64,000 nt of DNA from Myxococcales bacterium. GTDB lineage: Bacteria; Myxococcota_A; UBA9160; UBA4427. A program made the translations under genes and the position numbers. Below, piece after piece: positions 25,711 through 34,367 of the stretch. The stretch lies in NCBI GenBank assembly GCA_012959805.1, contig DUCN01000062.1:62409-126408 (forward strand). The letters run 5' to 3'. Numbering within the stretch: position 1 is the stretch's first letter; every line of letters begins with the position of its first letter. The notes beneath the pieces are model-generated. The model was not told where the DNA came from. It made no database searches and saw nothing but the letters and a program-made list of their open reading frames with translations.

Positions 25711-25957
25711 AAGTCCTCACACGGAAGTGTCCGGTACACGCTTGGCTCTGTCGCGACGATTCACGGGGTCCATCGCATTCCGGAGAGCGTGGGCGCGATC
25801 CCGATGCCGGAGGGTGCTCATCATCGGCCAAAGACGACGGCTGGATGCACGCTGTACGTGAAATGCGACGGGGTCGGTGCGCTTGGATCGGCGTGATCGC
25901 CGCCACGACCCCACCGTTGACCTAACAGAGCACTCAAATCAAAGCGTCCAAAACAGA

Positions 25958-25983
25958 ACGGGCCGGCAATCATGCCAGCCCGT
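25958..25983 (-). terminator. Intrinsic terminator of the rpsN-rpmE2 transcript
   Basis: ACGGGCCGGCA and TGCCAGCCCGT form an eleven-pair stem with one weak position around a four-base loop. On the minus strand it is followed by TCTGTTTTGG. It lies 25 bases after the rpmE2 stop, the expected place for a Rho-independent terminator. Confidence 0.6.
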
Positions 25984-26008
25984 CCGTTCAAATGATTTGA
26001 TTCGCGGT

Positions 26009-26263
26009 CTAAGACTCTTTCGCCTTGCCGCCATAGCGCTTGCGGTAGCGATCGATCTTTCCGTCGGCATCGAGCTCGCGCATCTTGCCGGTCCAGAAAG
26101 GGTGGCTCACGGAGGAGATTTCGAGGCGAACGACGGGAACCTCTTCACCATCGATGTCGCGCGTCTCTTTCGAGGTAACGGTCGAACGCGTTTCCCATTC
26201 GCTTCCGGTGGCGGAATCGATGAAGATGACCTTGTGGTAGGCGGGATGAATTTCGGGCTTCAC
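26009..26263 (-). CDS. rpmE2: 50S ribosomal protein L31, type B (zinc-independent)
   Basis: An 84-aa L31. The order VKPEIHPAYHKVIFIDSATG, STVTSKETRD, RLEISSVSHPFWTGK and RYRKRYG is the type B pattern, which lacks the CxxC zinc knuckle of type A L31. Type B L31 replaces the zinc form under zinc limitation in several bacteria. The start is GTG 26263 with AGAGGAAG eight bases upstream; the longer ORF adds 64 residues from the intergenic region. It lies 74 bp downstream of rpsN on the same strand and ends in a good hairpin terminator. Confidence 0.97.
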   Translation of the reverse strand: MKPEIHPAYHKVIFIDSATGSEWETRSTVTSKETRDIDGEEVPVVRLEISSVSHPFWTGKMRELDADGKIDRYRKRYGGKAKES

Positions 26264-26337
26264 GAATGTGCTTCCTCTTCGATGGTTTGGGAGCTGGATT
26301 GGCTTCGCTATTTGGAAGCTGTGCTTCCTCTTCTCAG

Positions 26338-26643
26338 CTACCAGCTGGACTTGCGAACGCCGGGGAGTTGGCCACGAAGGGCAAGCTCGCGCAGGGCGAT
26401 TCTGGAAATACCGAATTTGCTGTAGTAGGCCTTCGAGCGGCCCGAGATGGCGCAACGATTATTCTTGCGGGTCGAGCAAGAATTGCGCGGGAGCTTTGCG
26501 AAACCCGCCTGCGCCTCTAGCTTCTCGTCGATCGTCGCGTTCGAATCCTTCAGGATCTTACGAAGTTCGGCTCGCCGTTCAGCATGTTTTGCGATCAGCT
26601 TGAGGCGACGGTTGTCTCGGTTGATTTGCGATTTCTTCGCCAT
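26338..26643 (-). CDS. rpsN: 30S ribosomal protein S14 (long, zinc-independent form)
   Basis: A 101-aa S14 of the long class. It carries [39 protein letters not shown] and the conserved end RKSSW. The short zinc-binding class has CxxC-X12-CxxC; here only two isolated Cys are seen, so it is the zinc-free class. It sits outside the usual spc ribosomal operon and is followed by rpmE2. An AGGAAG lies about twelve bases upstream of the ATG. Confidence 0.97.
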   Translation of the reverse strand: MAKKSQINRDNRRLKLIAKHAERRAELRKILKDSNATIDEKLEAQAGFAKLPRNSCSTRKNNRCAISGRSKAYYSKFGISRIALRELALRGQLPGVRKSSW

Positions 26644-26953
26644 TGAATAGAGCTACTTCCTGGACGTCCTGGATTTTTGGGTTGCGTGCCAATGCACGTA
26701 GCCGCCGCGAATCCCTAGGCTTTCTGCAGTCCTGATTGAGGCGCCGGAGAATACGGGCCTGGCCGCGCTCTGGCAAGCGTTTGGCGAATCGTTCCGAGTA
26801 GTTAGATCAATAGAATTGGCTGGTACCCGCGGGTGATCGAGCCGTAAGAGGGGGGAAGGCGAAGCCTTCGAGTAGCGGTGCCAACCCAGCCCCGGGTCGT
26901 AAATAGACCGAATAGCCCCCTTCGTACAACTCCCAGCCCACAAAGACCGCCAG
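26644..26953. other. Intergenic stretch without recognisable gene
   Basis: Between rpsN and the diguanylate cyclase relic. It should hold the rpsN promoter (minus strand). I see no clear -35/-10 pair, no convincing Zur-like palindrome, no tRNA and no ORF with coding character. Confidence 0.5.
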
Positions 26954-27810
26954 TTAGGCATCACCCAGGTCGAACGAATCCACTTCGATCCGATCACGCC
27001 CGCCGTTCTTGGCCTGATACAGTGCTCTGTCTGCCCTCTCGACCCAGGAAGAAGCGGTTTCGCCCATCCGCAGCCGTGCAATTCCCATCGAGGCGGTCAT
27101 TCTGATCGGCTGCTCCATTTCGGTGAAAAGGACCTCGAGATTACGAATCGCGTTCATCCCTCGCTCTGCGACATCGGTCGCCACCGGCCATTCCAGCTCC
27201 CGGAGAACGACGACGAATGCCCCCCAGCGTAGCGTGCGACAAAATCGTCCCGGCGCATGAAGCATCGGGAGAGCGTGGCAGCGAAGTGTTTGAGCACTTC
27301 GTCGCCGCAGCGATGGCCGTGGATGTCGTTGACCCATTTGAAGTGATCAATATCCACCATCAGGAGGCATCCACGCTTTCCAAAAAGCGTTGCCAGGTCG
27401 ACCTCGCGCTCGATCTGCTCGTCGAATGCGGCGATCTGAACTCTGCTCCGCCGACAGGGAACGCCGCAGGCCACTGATGAAGGACCAGGTGGCGTCGCGA
27501 AAGTCTGCAAGCGAGGACGTCACATAGTCCTTCCCCGAGTCGCGATGATCTCGGAGCGCACGTCGCAAGCCTGGGAGGTCGCGCTTCGAGGCATTGGGTT
27601 CATCGTCTTCGTTCGCATTCTTCTCGCGGCCGTCCTAGGGCCTACGTCGAATGCTCGCTCGCCCAGGGTTCGCAACCTCTCGGCCATGAAATCGAGGGCG
27701 CGATCTGCGGCAATCGGTTCAGAGGTGGTTTCCGATTTTCCGGAGTCCGAAGCTGACTGCTCCCGGCCTGTTTTGGACTTCTCTGCCTTGCCACGTTTAC
27801 CGAACAACAT
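26954..27810 (-). pseudogene. Diguanylate cyclase (GGDEF) relic with several frameshifts
   Basis: Minus-strand pieces join in order. They begin MLFGKRGKAEKSKTGREQS to ERLRTLGERAFDVG, continue with RDSGKDYVTSSLADFRDATW, then EREVDLATLFGKRGCLLMVD with IDHFKWVNDIHGHRCGDEVL, and end ERADRALYQAKNGGRDRIEV. The order is exactly that of a GGDEF cyclase. At least three frame changes are needed. At the signature site a 5-bp tandem repeat AGCGT (27226-27235) breaks the frame; removing one copy gives ARWGGAFVVVL, so even the repaired signature is GG-AF rather than GGDEF. The gene cannot make an active cyclase as it stands. Confidence 0.75.
27226..27235 (-). repeat. 5-bp tandem duplication at the GGDEF site
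   Basis: AGCGT occurs twice in direct succession (plus-strand reading). Deleting one copy rejoins the two GGDEF-domain frames, so this duplication is a likely inactivating lesion. Confidence 0.7.
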
Positions 27811-28023
27811 GGCCAGCTTGTCGGTTGAACGCGATGCCCACGGAAGGATCGCCGGCCGCCGCTTCGACTTGGGCCGTCGATTCAGGGTGAAGGGTTGAGA
27901 TGCGCTCGTGTGAAAACCGGTGAGCGACGTAGGGGCGGGCCGACGCTATGCTCGCGCGCCATTATGGTCGTGGCTGCATGTCGAGCCAAAGGCGAAGTGC
28001 AAACCCGAGAACGAGAGAGTGAG

Positions 28024-30885
28024 ATGAGCGAGGCCAAGAGCTCGGACGGAACGGCAGCATCGGAGTCGGCTAAATCGGCAAAGTCTGCGACCTCGGTAGC
28101 CTCGGCGACTTCGATGGAGTCGGTCGAATCGTCGAACGTGCCCAGATCACAATCGCTTATTGCGTCGATCGACCCGGCGAAGATCTCGAAACATTTCGAC
28201 GCGGCGGATGTCGAGACGCGTCTCGATACGCGCTGGCAAAACGAGGGTGTCTACCACTACGACCCCACCCGGCCGCGCGGCGAGACATTCGTCGTTGACA
28301 CGCCTCCACCAACGGCTTCGGGCTCTCTGCATGTGGGTCACGTTTTCTCTTATACACAAGCCGATGTCGTTGTTCGTTATAAGCGCATGACGGGTATGAA
28401 TATCTTCTATCCGCTGGGTTGGGACGACAACGGGCTTCCAACCGAACGCCGGGTCCAGAACTATTTTCATGTTCGATGTGATCCGAATACGCCTTACGAG
28501 GAAGGGTTGGTACTCGAGGCGGCGTCGGCGAAGGTTCGCAAGAAGCCCGCGCGCATGGTTTCCCGCCCCAATTTCATCGAAGCTTGTTTTGGTTTGATCG
28601 AGGAAGACGAGGCCGCCTTCAGCGAGCTCTGGCATCGTGTTGGATTGTCCGTAGATTGGCGGCAGGAATATCAAACGATCGACGAACATTGTCGACGTAC
28701 CGCCCAGCATTCGTTTCTGGATCTTCACGCCAAACAGCTGGTCTACACCTCCGATGCGCCGACAATGTGGGATGTCGATTTCCAATGTGCTGTGGCTCAA
28801 GCAGAAGTCGAAGACCGGAATCAGCCCGGCGCCTATCACAAAATCGAATTTGCGGTCGAGGGTGCAGAAGAAGGTGGCGCCTCATCCTTCGTGATCGCGA
28901 CCACGCGACCCGAACTCCTGCCCGCTTGTGTCGGCGTGACCGCTCATCCGGATGATGAGCGGTATAAACCCTTCTTCGGGAAGCGCGCGATCACGCCGCT
29001 CTTTCATGCACCGGTCCCGATCTTTTCGAGCGAAATGGCGGATCCCGAAAAGGGAACCGGCGTGTTGATGGTCTGTACTTTTGGCGATCAGACCGATGTG
29101 CAGTGGTGGCGCGAGGAAGGACTCGCGCTTCGGCAGGTCGTCGGCCCCAACGGTCGTCTCTGTTCCATCGATTTCGGTGAGGCTCCCTACGAAAGCCTCG
29201 AAGTCGACAAAGCGAATGCGGCTTACAGCGAACTTGCTGGCAAGCCTATCAAGCGCGCGCAGACGGATATTGTTGCGATGCTTCGTGACCCGGATGCCAG
29301 CGCGACGGGCAACGGCGCACCGCTTCAAGGGGAACCCGAGCCGATCGAGCATCCCGTGAAGTTTTTCGAGAAGGGCGATCGGCCGCTCGAGTTTCTTCCG
29401 ACACGCCAATGGTTCTGTCGACTCCTGGATCGAAAGGCGGATCTACTCGCCAAGGGCGCCGAGGTTTCGTGGCATCCCGAATACATGGAGGCCCGGTTTC
29501 GAGACTGGACGGAGAATCTGTCCCTCGATTGGTGTTTGTCGCGGCAGCGCTACTTCGGTGTTCCCATTCCGGTCTGGTACCCCCTCGATCGCGAAGGACA
29601 GCCGGACTACGACGCGGCCATCGTTGCGGAGCCGGAGGCCATTCCCGTCGATCCAACGACCGATGTGCCGAAGGGCTTCGATGAATCCCAGCGCAATCAG
29701 CCCGGCGGATTCACGCCGGATCCCGACATCTTCGATACCTGGTTCACGAGTTCGCTCACGCCGCAGATCAGCTCGCATTGGGTTGATGACCCGGATCGGC
29801 ACGCACGACTCTTTCCCGCGGATATCAGACCGCAGGGCCATGACATCATTCGGACATGGGCCTTCTACACGATTGCGAAGGCGATGCTGCATGAAGATGT
29901 CGTCCCCTGGCATCACACGCTGATTTCGGGATGGATTCTCGACCCGGACCGGAAGAAGATGTCCAAGAGCAAGGGCAACGTCATGACGCCGTTGCCTCTG
30001 ATCGAGAAGTACAGCGCCGACGCCGCGCGCTATTGGGCGGCAAGTGCGCGCCTCGGCGCCGATACGGCCATCGATGAAAACGTTTGGAAGGTGGGTAAGC
30101 GGCTCGTCACAAAGCTCTTCAATGCGGCGAAGTTCGTACTCTCGCAAACCGGTGAGGTTGCACCGATCAGTCAGGAGCTCGATCGCGCGTTCGTTCGGAA
30201 ATTGCAGGCGCTGGCCGCGGATTCGACGCGGAACTTCGATGAATTTCGTTATGCGAATGCGCTGGCGGAAACTGAAACCTTTTTCTGGACGAATTTTACG
30301 GATACCTATCTTGAGCTTGCGAAAGTTCGAGCGCGCGCTTATGCCGATGGGGCGGACGCGGCGAATGCGATCAGCGAAGCCGACGTGCTCGCCAGCGGCT
30401 CGGCCGTCGCGACACTACGCTTGGGACTATCGGTTCTGATTCGACTCTTCGCGCCGGTGCTGCCCTATATCACCGAGGAAGTCTGGAGTTGGTCTTTTGC
30501 GGGGGAGAATCAGGGATCGAATGGCGCCGGTGCCGCTTCGCCTAGCATTCATCGAGCAGCTTGGCCGAGTGAGTCGGATTTTTCGGGCATTGAAGCACCG
30601 GAGCACGCGGGGAGTTTCGATGTCGCTGTTTCAGCATTGGCGGCCATCAACAAGGCGAAGGCCGATGCTGAGATGTCCATGGGCCGCGGAGTGTCTCTGC
30701 TGCGGTTGGCTGCCTCTGCTTCGACGATTGATGTACTCGAAGGTGTTTGCGCGGACATCATGTCCGCCGCGCGCGTAGAAGATCATGCCTTCGATGTGGA
30801 TCCGGAACTCGGCGACGGGCTCTGTGCGGTCCGACAGATCGAGTTCAAAGATCGTGAAGAACGGGGAACCGAGTCTTCTCGTTAG
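28024..30885 (+). CDS. valS: Valyl-tRNA synthetase, archaeal/actinobacterial-like type
   Basis: Charges tRNA(Val) with valine and edits threonine. The class I motifs are LHVGH (HIGH, about residue 103) and KMSKSKGN. The segment YPLGWDDNGLPTERRVQNYF and the following HVRCDP region are characteristic of the ValRS type shared by archaea, actinobacteria and some others, not the E. coli type. A Ser/Ala/Thr-rich leader of about 45 residues precedes the core. The start was set at ATG 28024 (953 aa), with GAGAGTGAG upstream; the track ORF adds 43 residues. No long C-terminal coiled coil is evident. It converges on tesB with only nine bases between the stops. Confidence 0.97.
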   Translation: MSEAKSSDGTAASESAKSAKSATSVASATSMESVESSNVPRSQSLIASIDPAKISKHFDAADVETRLDTRWQNEGVYHYDPTRPRGETFVVDTPPPTASGSLHVGHVFSYTQADVVVRYKRMTGMNIFYPLGWDDNGLPTERRVQNYFHVRCDPNTPYEEGLVLEAASAKVRKKPARMVSRPNFIEACFGLIEEDEAAFSELWHRVGLSVDWRQEYQTIDEHCRRTAQHSFLDLHAKQLVYTSDAPTMWDVDFQCAVAQAEVEDRNQPGAYHKIEFAVEGAEEGGASSFVIATTRPELLPACVGVTAHPDDERYKPFFGKRAITPLFHAPVPIFSSEMADPEKGTGVLMVCTFGDQTDVQWWREEGLALRQVVGPNGRLCSIDFGEAPYESLEVDKANAAYSELAGKPIKRAQTDIVAMLRDPDASATGNGAPLQGEPEPIEHPVKFFEKGDRPLEFLPTRQWFCRLLDRKADLLAKGAEVSWHPEYMEARFRDWTENLSLDWCLSRQRYFGVPIPVWYPLDREGQPDYDAAIVAEPEAIPVDPTTDVPKGFDESQRNQPGGFTPDPDIFDTWFTSSLTPQISSHWVDDPDRHARLFPADIRPQGHDIIRTWAFYTIAKAMLHEDVVPWHHTLISGWILDPDRKKMSKSKGNVMTPLPLIEKYSADAARYWAASARLGADTAIDENVWKVGKRLVTKLFNAAKFVLSQTGEVAPISQELDRAFVRKLQALAADSTRNFDEFRYANALAETETFFWTNFTDTYLELAKVRARAYADGADAANAISEADVLASGSAVATLRLGLSVLIRLFAPVLPYITEEVWSWSFAGENQGSNGAGAASPSIHRAAWPSESDFSGIEAPEHAGSFDVAVSALAAINKAKADAEMSMGRGVSLLRLAASASTIDVLEGVCADIMSAARVEDHAFDVDPELGDGLCAVRQIEFKDREERGTESSR

Positions 30886-30894
30886 GCCACGGGT

Positions 30895-31794
30895 CTATTT
30901 TTCCTTCTTACGACGAACCCGGATCAGCGCCTCTTGCGCGACCGACGCGAGTTGCGTTCCGTCCTGTTCGTAGAGAGATCCGAAGATCAAGCCTCGCGCT
31001 GCATGAGAGATCGGGCTGACGGACGAATAGAGCAACCAATCATCGAAGCGAATCGGATGATGGAACCAGACAGCGTGATCCAGGCTTGCGCCCATCACAT
31101 CCTTTCCCATCACGAGTCCCGTCGCGACCACGGCAGTCGAGATGAGCGTTCGGTCCGATGCGTAAACCAGGGCCGCGGTATGCAGGGCAGGGTCGTCGGG
31201 GAGCACTCCGCGCGGACGGATCCACATTTTGCGCACGGGGTCTTGAGGCCGGTCGTTGACGAATGAGCGGGCGTCGAGGACGCGAATCTCGATCGGGTTA
31301 TCGAAGGTCGTCGGTTCCTGGATTCCCATTCTTCGCGCGCGAAGCGTCGTCCACTCTTCGAGCCCCCCTGGTGGGTCCACCTCGGGCATCGGCCGCTGAT
31401 GAGTGATGCCGTCTTCGGGTGCGGCGAAACTCGCCGCCATGTTGAAGATTGCTTCGCCGCCCTGGTGCGCGACAACTCGGCGGGTCGTAAAGGTTCGTCC
31501 GTCGCGAATCCGGTCGACGACGAAGCGAATTGGCTGGTCGTAGCGTCCGGGGCGAAGAAAATAGGCATGGATCGAATGCAGCAGGCTGGCTGGCCGATCG
31601 GAGTCCTCGCCGTTTTCATCGATCGTCGCGAAGGCGGCCATCACAGATTGCGCAGCGACGAGCCCGCCGAAGAGGCGGCCCTTCCCGGGGCCTGGATCGC
31701 CGAGAAAAAGGTCGCGGTCGAGGGTTTCGAGGGCGAGAAGCTGGACCAGTTCATCGATTGGAGAGGGTCGGGTTCCGATTGAATCCGTGGTCAT
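30895..31794 (-). CDS. tesB: Acyl-CoA thioesterase II
   Basis: This 299-aa double hotdog thioesterase hydrolyses acyl-CoA to free acid and CoA. Seen: the N-terminal hotdog with GRLFGGLVAAQSV and LHSIHAYFLRPG, the RTFTTRRVVAHQGGE strand pair, and the C-terminal hotdog with MGASLDHAVWFHHPIRFDDW, holding the conserved Asp and HH region, and AARGLIFGSLYEQDG. GAGG lies eight bases before ATG 31794. It is divergent from a TetR gene across an AT-rich region with a palindrome, so that regulator probably controls it. The opposite direction to the ligase (release rather than activation of acyl groups) suggests CoA recycling. Confidence 0.93.
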   Translation of the reverse strand: MTTDSIGTRPSPIDELVQLLALETLDRDLFLGDPGPGKGRLFGGLVAAQSVMAAFATIDENGEDSDRPASLLHSIHAYFLRPGRYDQPIRFVVDRIRDGRTFTTRRVVAHQGGEAIFNMAASFAAPEDGITHQRPMPEVDPPGGLEEWTTLRARRMGIQEPTTFDNPIEIRVLDARSFVNDRPQDPVRKMWIRPRGVLPDDPALHTAALVYASDRTLISTAVVATGLVMGKDVMGASLDHAVWFHHPIRFDDWLLYSSVSPISHAARGLIFGSLYEQDGTQLASVAQEALIRVRRKKEK

Positions 31795-31909
31795 TGAGAA
31801 TCCTCAAGCCTTGGTGAGCCGGTGTAGAGCGCGGCGGGGCACCTTAGCAAGTCAGCCGCAAACTGCGTTCACGGCACTTTGGGTACGTTAAATAGATGTA
31901 AATACAAAT

Positions 31910-31924
31910 ATATAGTAACTATAT
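31910..31924. promoter_or_regulatory. Perfect palindrome in the tesB-tetR intergenic region (candidate operator)
   Basis: ATATAGT-A-ACTATAT is a perfect 7-1-7 palindrome, overlapped by a second one, GTAAC-TATAT-GTTAC (31915-31929). It lies within about 110 very AT-rich bases between divergent tesB and tetR genes, 71 bases before the tetR ATG. The location and symmetry suit a TetR-family operator controlling both genes. Confidence 0.45.
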
Positions 31925-31995
31925 GTTACGTCATGCAATTTCACTTTCTTATAATTGAGGATACTATATAAAATATTGAAATCGGAGACAGCACG

Positions 31996-32784
31996 ATGAC
32001 TCAACGCCTCGACAGCAGTTCACCAGGTCTGAGAGAGCGAAAGAGGCGGGATACCAAAGAGCAGATTCTCACTCGAGCCATTGCCTCATTCCGCAAGCTT
32101 GGGATTCGGGGTGCACATCTCGGGGAAATCGCGCGAGTCAGCGGTGTCTCCCAGGCGACGCTCTACAATTACTTTCCCAATAAGAGCGCGCTGGCTGAGG
32201 CCTGGGTCCGAGGCGAAATCGATCAGGCGCTACGCGCTATGTCCGCTGAACTCGAGGCACGGGGCCTGCGCCGGGCGATGAGGTCATTCTGTCGTGAACT
32301 CGCCGCGGTTGCATGCGGCCATGAAGATACGCCCGTTCGGCTCGAAGCCTGGCGGGAGTCCGGTCGGGCCAGAATCCAACCACTCCGCAGCGATCACCCC
32401 CTTGTGAAAGCATTGGCCCGCTGGCAGAAAAGCGAACGCGTTCGCCGAGACATTGATGCGGCCGCGATCGCCATGATCTTGATGGAATCGGTGGAGGGCG
32501 GGCTGATCGATGGGTTGAGGCAGGCGCTGGACGCCCCAGCACTCGCCCAGGTTCTCCGAACCCGAGTCGATCTCATCCTCGACGGCGCGCGAAAGCGAAA
32601 TGAACGCGTCGCCGCGCCGTTGGCGAGTCGAACGCCCGCAGCCAACCAGGCGCCCGCGGCCGATAAAGCGCCCGTGGCCGATAAATCGCCCGTGGCCAAT
32701 AAAGCGCCCGCGGCCAATAAAGCGCCCGCGGCCAATAAAGAGACTGTTGTGGGCTGGGCTACGCGTCCGGTGCGGAGTAGGTAA
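31996..32784 (+). CDS. TetR-family transcriptional regulator with repetitive tail
   Basis: The N-terminal helix-turn-helix is clear: RDTKEQILTRAIASFRKLG, then IARVSGVSQATLYNYFPNKS (about residues 35-65), the hallmark of the family. The middle is a helical ligand-binding domain. The last 45 residues are a repeat tail (ANKAPA/ADKAPV units) built from 18-bp DNA repeats and unlikely to fold. It is divergent from tesB, with a palindrome between, so an acyl-CoA or fatty-acid ligand is a reasonable guess. GGAGAC lies upstream of ATG 31996. Its 3' end overlaps the convergent DUF2914 gene by 26 bp, within the tail, so the tail may be a recent extension. Confidence 0.92.
   Translation: MTQRLDSSSPGLRERKRRDTKEQILTRAIASFRKLGIRGAHLGEIARVSGVSQATLYNYFPNKSALAEAWVRGEIDQALRAMSAELEARGLRRAMRSFCRELAAVACGHEDTPVRLEAWRESGRARIQPLRSDHPLVKALARWQKSERVRRDIDAAAIAMILMESVEGGLIDGLRQALDAPALAQVLRTRVDLILDGARKRNERVAAPLASRTPAANQAPAADKAPVADKSPVANKAPAANKAPAANKETVVGWATRPVRSR
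32641..32748 (+). repeat. 18-bp tandem repeats in the tetR 3' end
   Basis: Six consecutive 18-base units of the type GCCAATAAAGCGCCCGCG, the last diverging. They encode A(N/D)K(A/S)P(A/V). Two central units are identical, indicating recent slippage. The unit length is a multiple of three, so copy changes leave the frame open. Confidence 0.85.
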
Positions 32785-33253
32785 AGGTCTCGGCGGCGAT
32801 CACCTCGCCGCCCTCAATCACGATTTCGACGGTCCAGTTGCCGATCCAGTCGGACATCAGGTCCTTGCTGGACCAGACGCGCCAGCGTGCACCGCGGACC
32901 TCGAAACTGACCTCTGCCTTGGTTTCGCCACTATAGATCCAGCGATGTTGGACGGTCTGCCCGTTCAGGCCGCGAAGGTCGGTGAACAAGAAGATTTTCT
33001 CGGTACTGTTCTCGACGAATGTGACCTGATCAATCGGTTCCCGGTTCTCGACGCCCGTGGTGAACTGGGCGAGAACGGTCGGTGCATCAGATGGAATCGC
33101 TGAATCGACGCCGTCCGAATTGGCCAAGCTGCCCAGAGAATCGGATTCCGGGAGCGTCTCCTGTGCATGGAGAATTCCAGCGCCGGCGCCCTGGACCACG
33201 AATGCAACGAGAAGCCAGGGAATTGCCGTTCGGACTCCTTTGAAGAAAGTCAT
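32759..33253 (-). CDS. Secreted DUF2914 protein
   Basis: An N-terminal signal segment (AIPWLLVAFVVQGAGAGILHAQ) is followed by a short Ser/Asp linker and a beta-sandwich-like DUF2914 domain: LAQFTTGVENREPIDQVTFV, IFLFTDLRGLNGQTVQHRW, GARWRVWSSKDLM, IGNWTVEIV and the final FTYSAP. The domain is common in deltaproteobacteria and gammaproteobacteria and has no established function; it probably sits in the periplasm. The start was set at ATG 33253 (164 aa), after AAAGGA. It overlaps the convergent tetR 3' end by 26 bp. Confidence 0.87.
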   Translation of the reverse strand: MTFFKGVRTAIPWLLVAFVVQGAGAGILHAQETLPESDSLGSLANSDGVDSAIPSDAPTVLAQFTTGVENREPIDQVTFVENSTEKIFLFTDLRGLNGQTVQHRWIYSGETKAEVSFEVRGARWRVWSSKDLMSDWIGNWTVEIVIEGGEVIAAETFTYSAPDA

Positions 33254-33419
33254 ATACCGTCGGTCCTTTCGTCGATCACAGCGCGTCCATCGTTCGACGC
33301 TTGCGTGATGCAATCATAGCGATTTTTGCTGATGGGAGCCCGAAAGCGGCGCCCGTAGAGCATAAGCGAATTCTATGCCGAACTTCACCGAGATACGCGT
33401 CGGACGCTAAATTTCAGCG

Positions 33420-34037
33420 ATGGAGCTGATCTTGATTCGCCACGCCCACCCTCGTTCCGGTGACGGGTCTCATGAGCAGAGGGAAGAGAAGCTGGGAGCA
33501 GCGATGCATCACTCGCCCGCCGATCCGCGACTCAGCTCGATCGGGACCCGACAAGCTCAGGCAGTCGCTCGTTGGCTGGCCAATCGCCCCCCGGATCGAT
33601 TGGTCTCGAGTCCTGCGCGTCGCGCGAGGGACACGGCGCAGGCGACAGCCGTGGCTTTGTCGATGGAGGTGGAGATCGACGATCGGCTGAGAGATGCAAA
33701 CTCATCGCGCGAACGTTATGTCGCGCTCGAGGAGGATCGCGCACAGAATCCGGAGGCATATCGGCGTCGGCTGGACGCCTATCGTGACAGTACCCAACTG
33801 GCTGAGGCATCCATGCGAGTGAATGCGGCCCTTGATGAATGGACGACGAACCACCCCGGGCTGCGGGTTGCCGTTTTCTGTCATGGCTCCGTTGTGAACG
33901 TGTATGCGGCGCGCGTGCTCGGCCTGACGGAGCTTGCCTTTATTGATGTTGGGTATGCGAGTGCCCACAGATTCATGATTTCTCGCGATGCCATTCGAAG
34001 TGTGAAGAGCCTCAATGAAACTGCCTATTTACCATAG
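33420..34037 (+). CDS. Histidine phosphatase (phosphoglycerate mutase-like)
   Basis: A 205-aa member of the histidine phosphatase branch. The N-terminal LILIRHAHP gives the phospho-accepting His (about residue 8), RLVSSPARRARDTA the second Arg, and VAVFCHGSVVNVYAA the second catalytic His. The acid in the middle cannot be assigned with certainty. Possible activities range from phosphoglycerate mutase to SixA-like or sugar-phosphate phosphatase; the sequence does not decide. There is no evident Shine-Dalgarno before ATG 33420. Confidence 0.9.
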   Translation: MELILIRHAHPRSGDGSHEQREEKLGAAMHHSPADPRLSSIGTRQAQAVARWLANRPPDRLVSSPARRARDTAQATAVALSMEVEIDDRLRDANSSRERYVALEEDRAQNPEAYRRRLDAYRDSTQLAEASMRVNAALDEWTTNHPGLRVAVFCHGSVVNVYAARVLGLTELAFIDVGYASAHRFMISRDAIRSVKSLNETAYLP

Positions 34038-34367
34038 GCAATCACAGGTTTAGTAGACCACTCATGCCGGTGTGGGACGAGTTATTCCGGACCCGGGACA
34101 AAATTTCCGCCCATGATGGAGAGCTTCAGGTTAGAAGGGTAGAGCCCGAATTCTCACGGTCTGACCTTCGCGAGAAACCTGTGCTGGCTGCTGCCGTGGC
34201 CCCTCGTTGTCCAGGGAAGGGATCGAGTCGGGCAGGCCGTGATACTCGTCACCCGGGTATTTCCCCGATTTTCCGATCCAGAGAGAACCCCCTGATTCGT
34301 GTGCCGGGCCACGCGAAGGGCACTTCTGCGTTTGAGGCAAGGGTACGGTGGGGCGACAAGGACATCG
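34038..34367. other. Intergenic stretch without recognisable gene
   Basis: Between the histidine phosphatase and the double CNBD gene. The ORFs in the track here lack family character. AAGGAC just before 34368 is the Shine-Dalgarno of the next gene. No repeat or RNA gene is evident. Confidence 0.5.

Noticed and set aside
26644-26953. Zur-box upstream of rpsN
   Set aside because: I looked for a palindrome of the expected type and found none that stands out.
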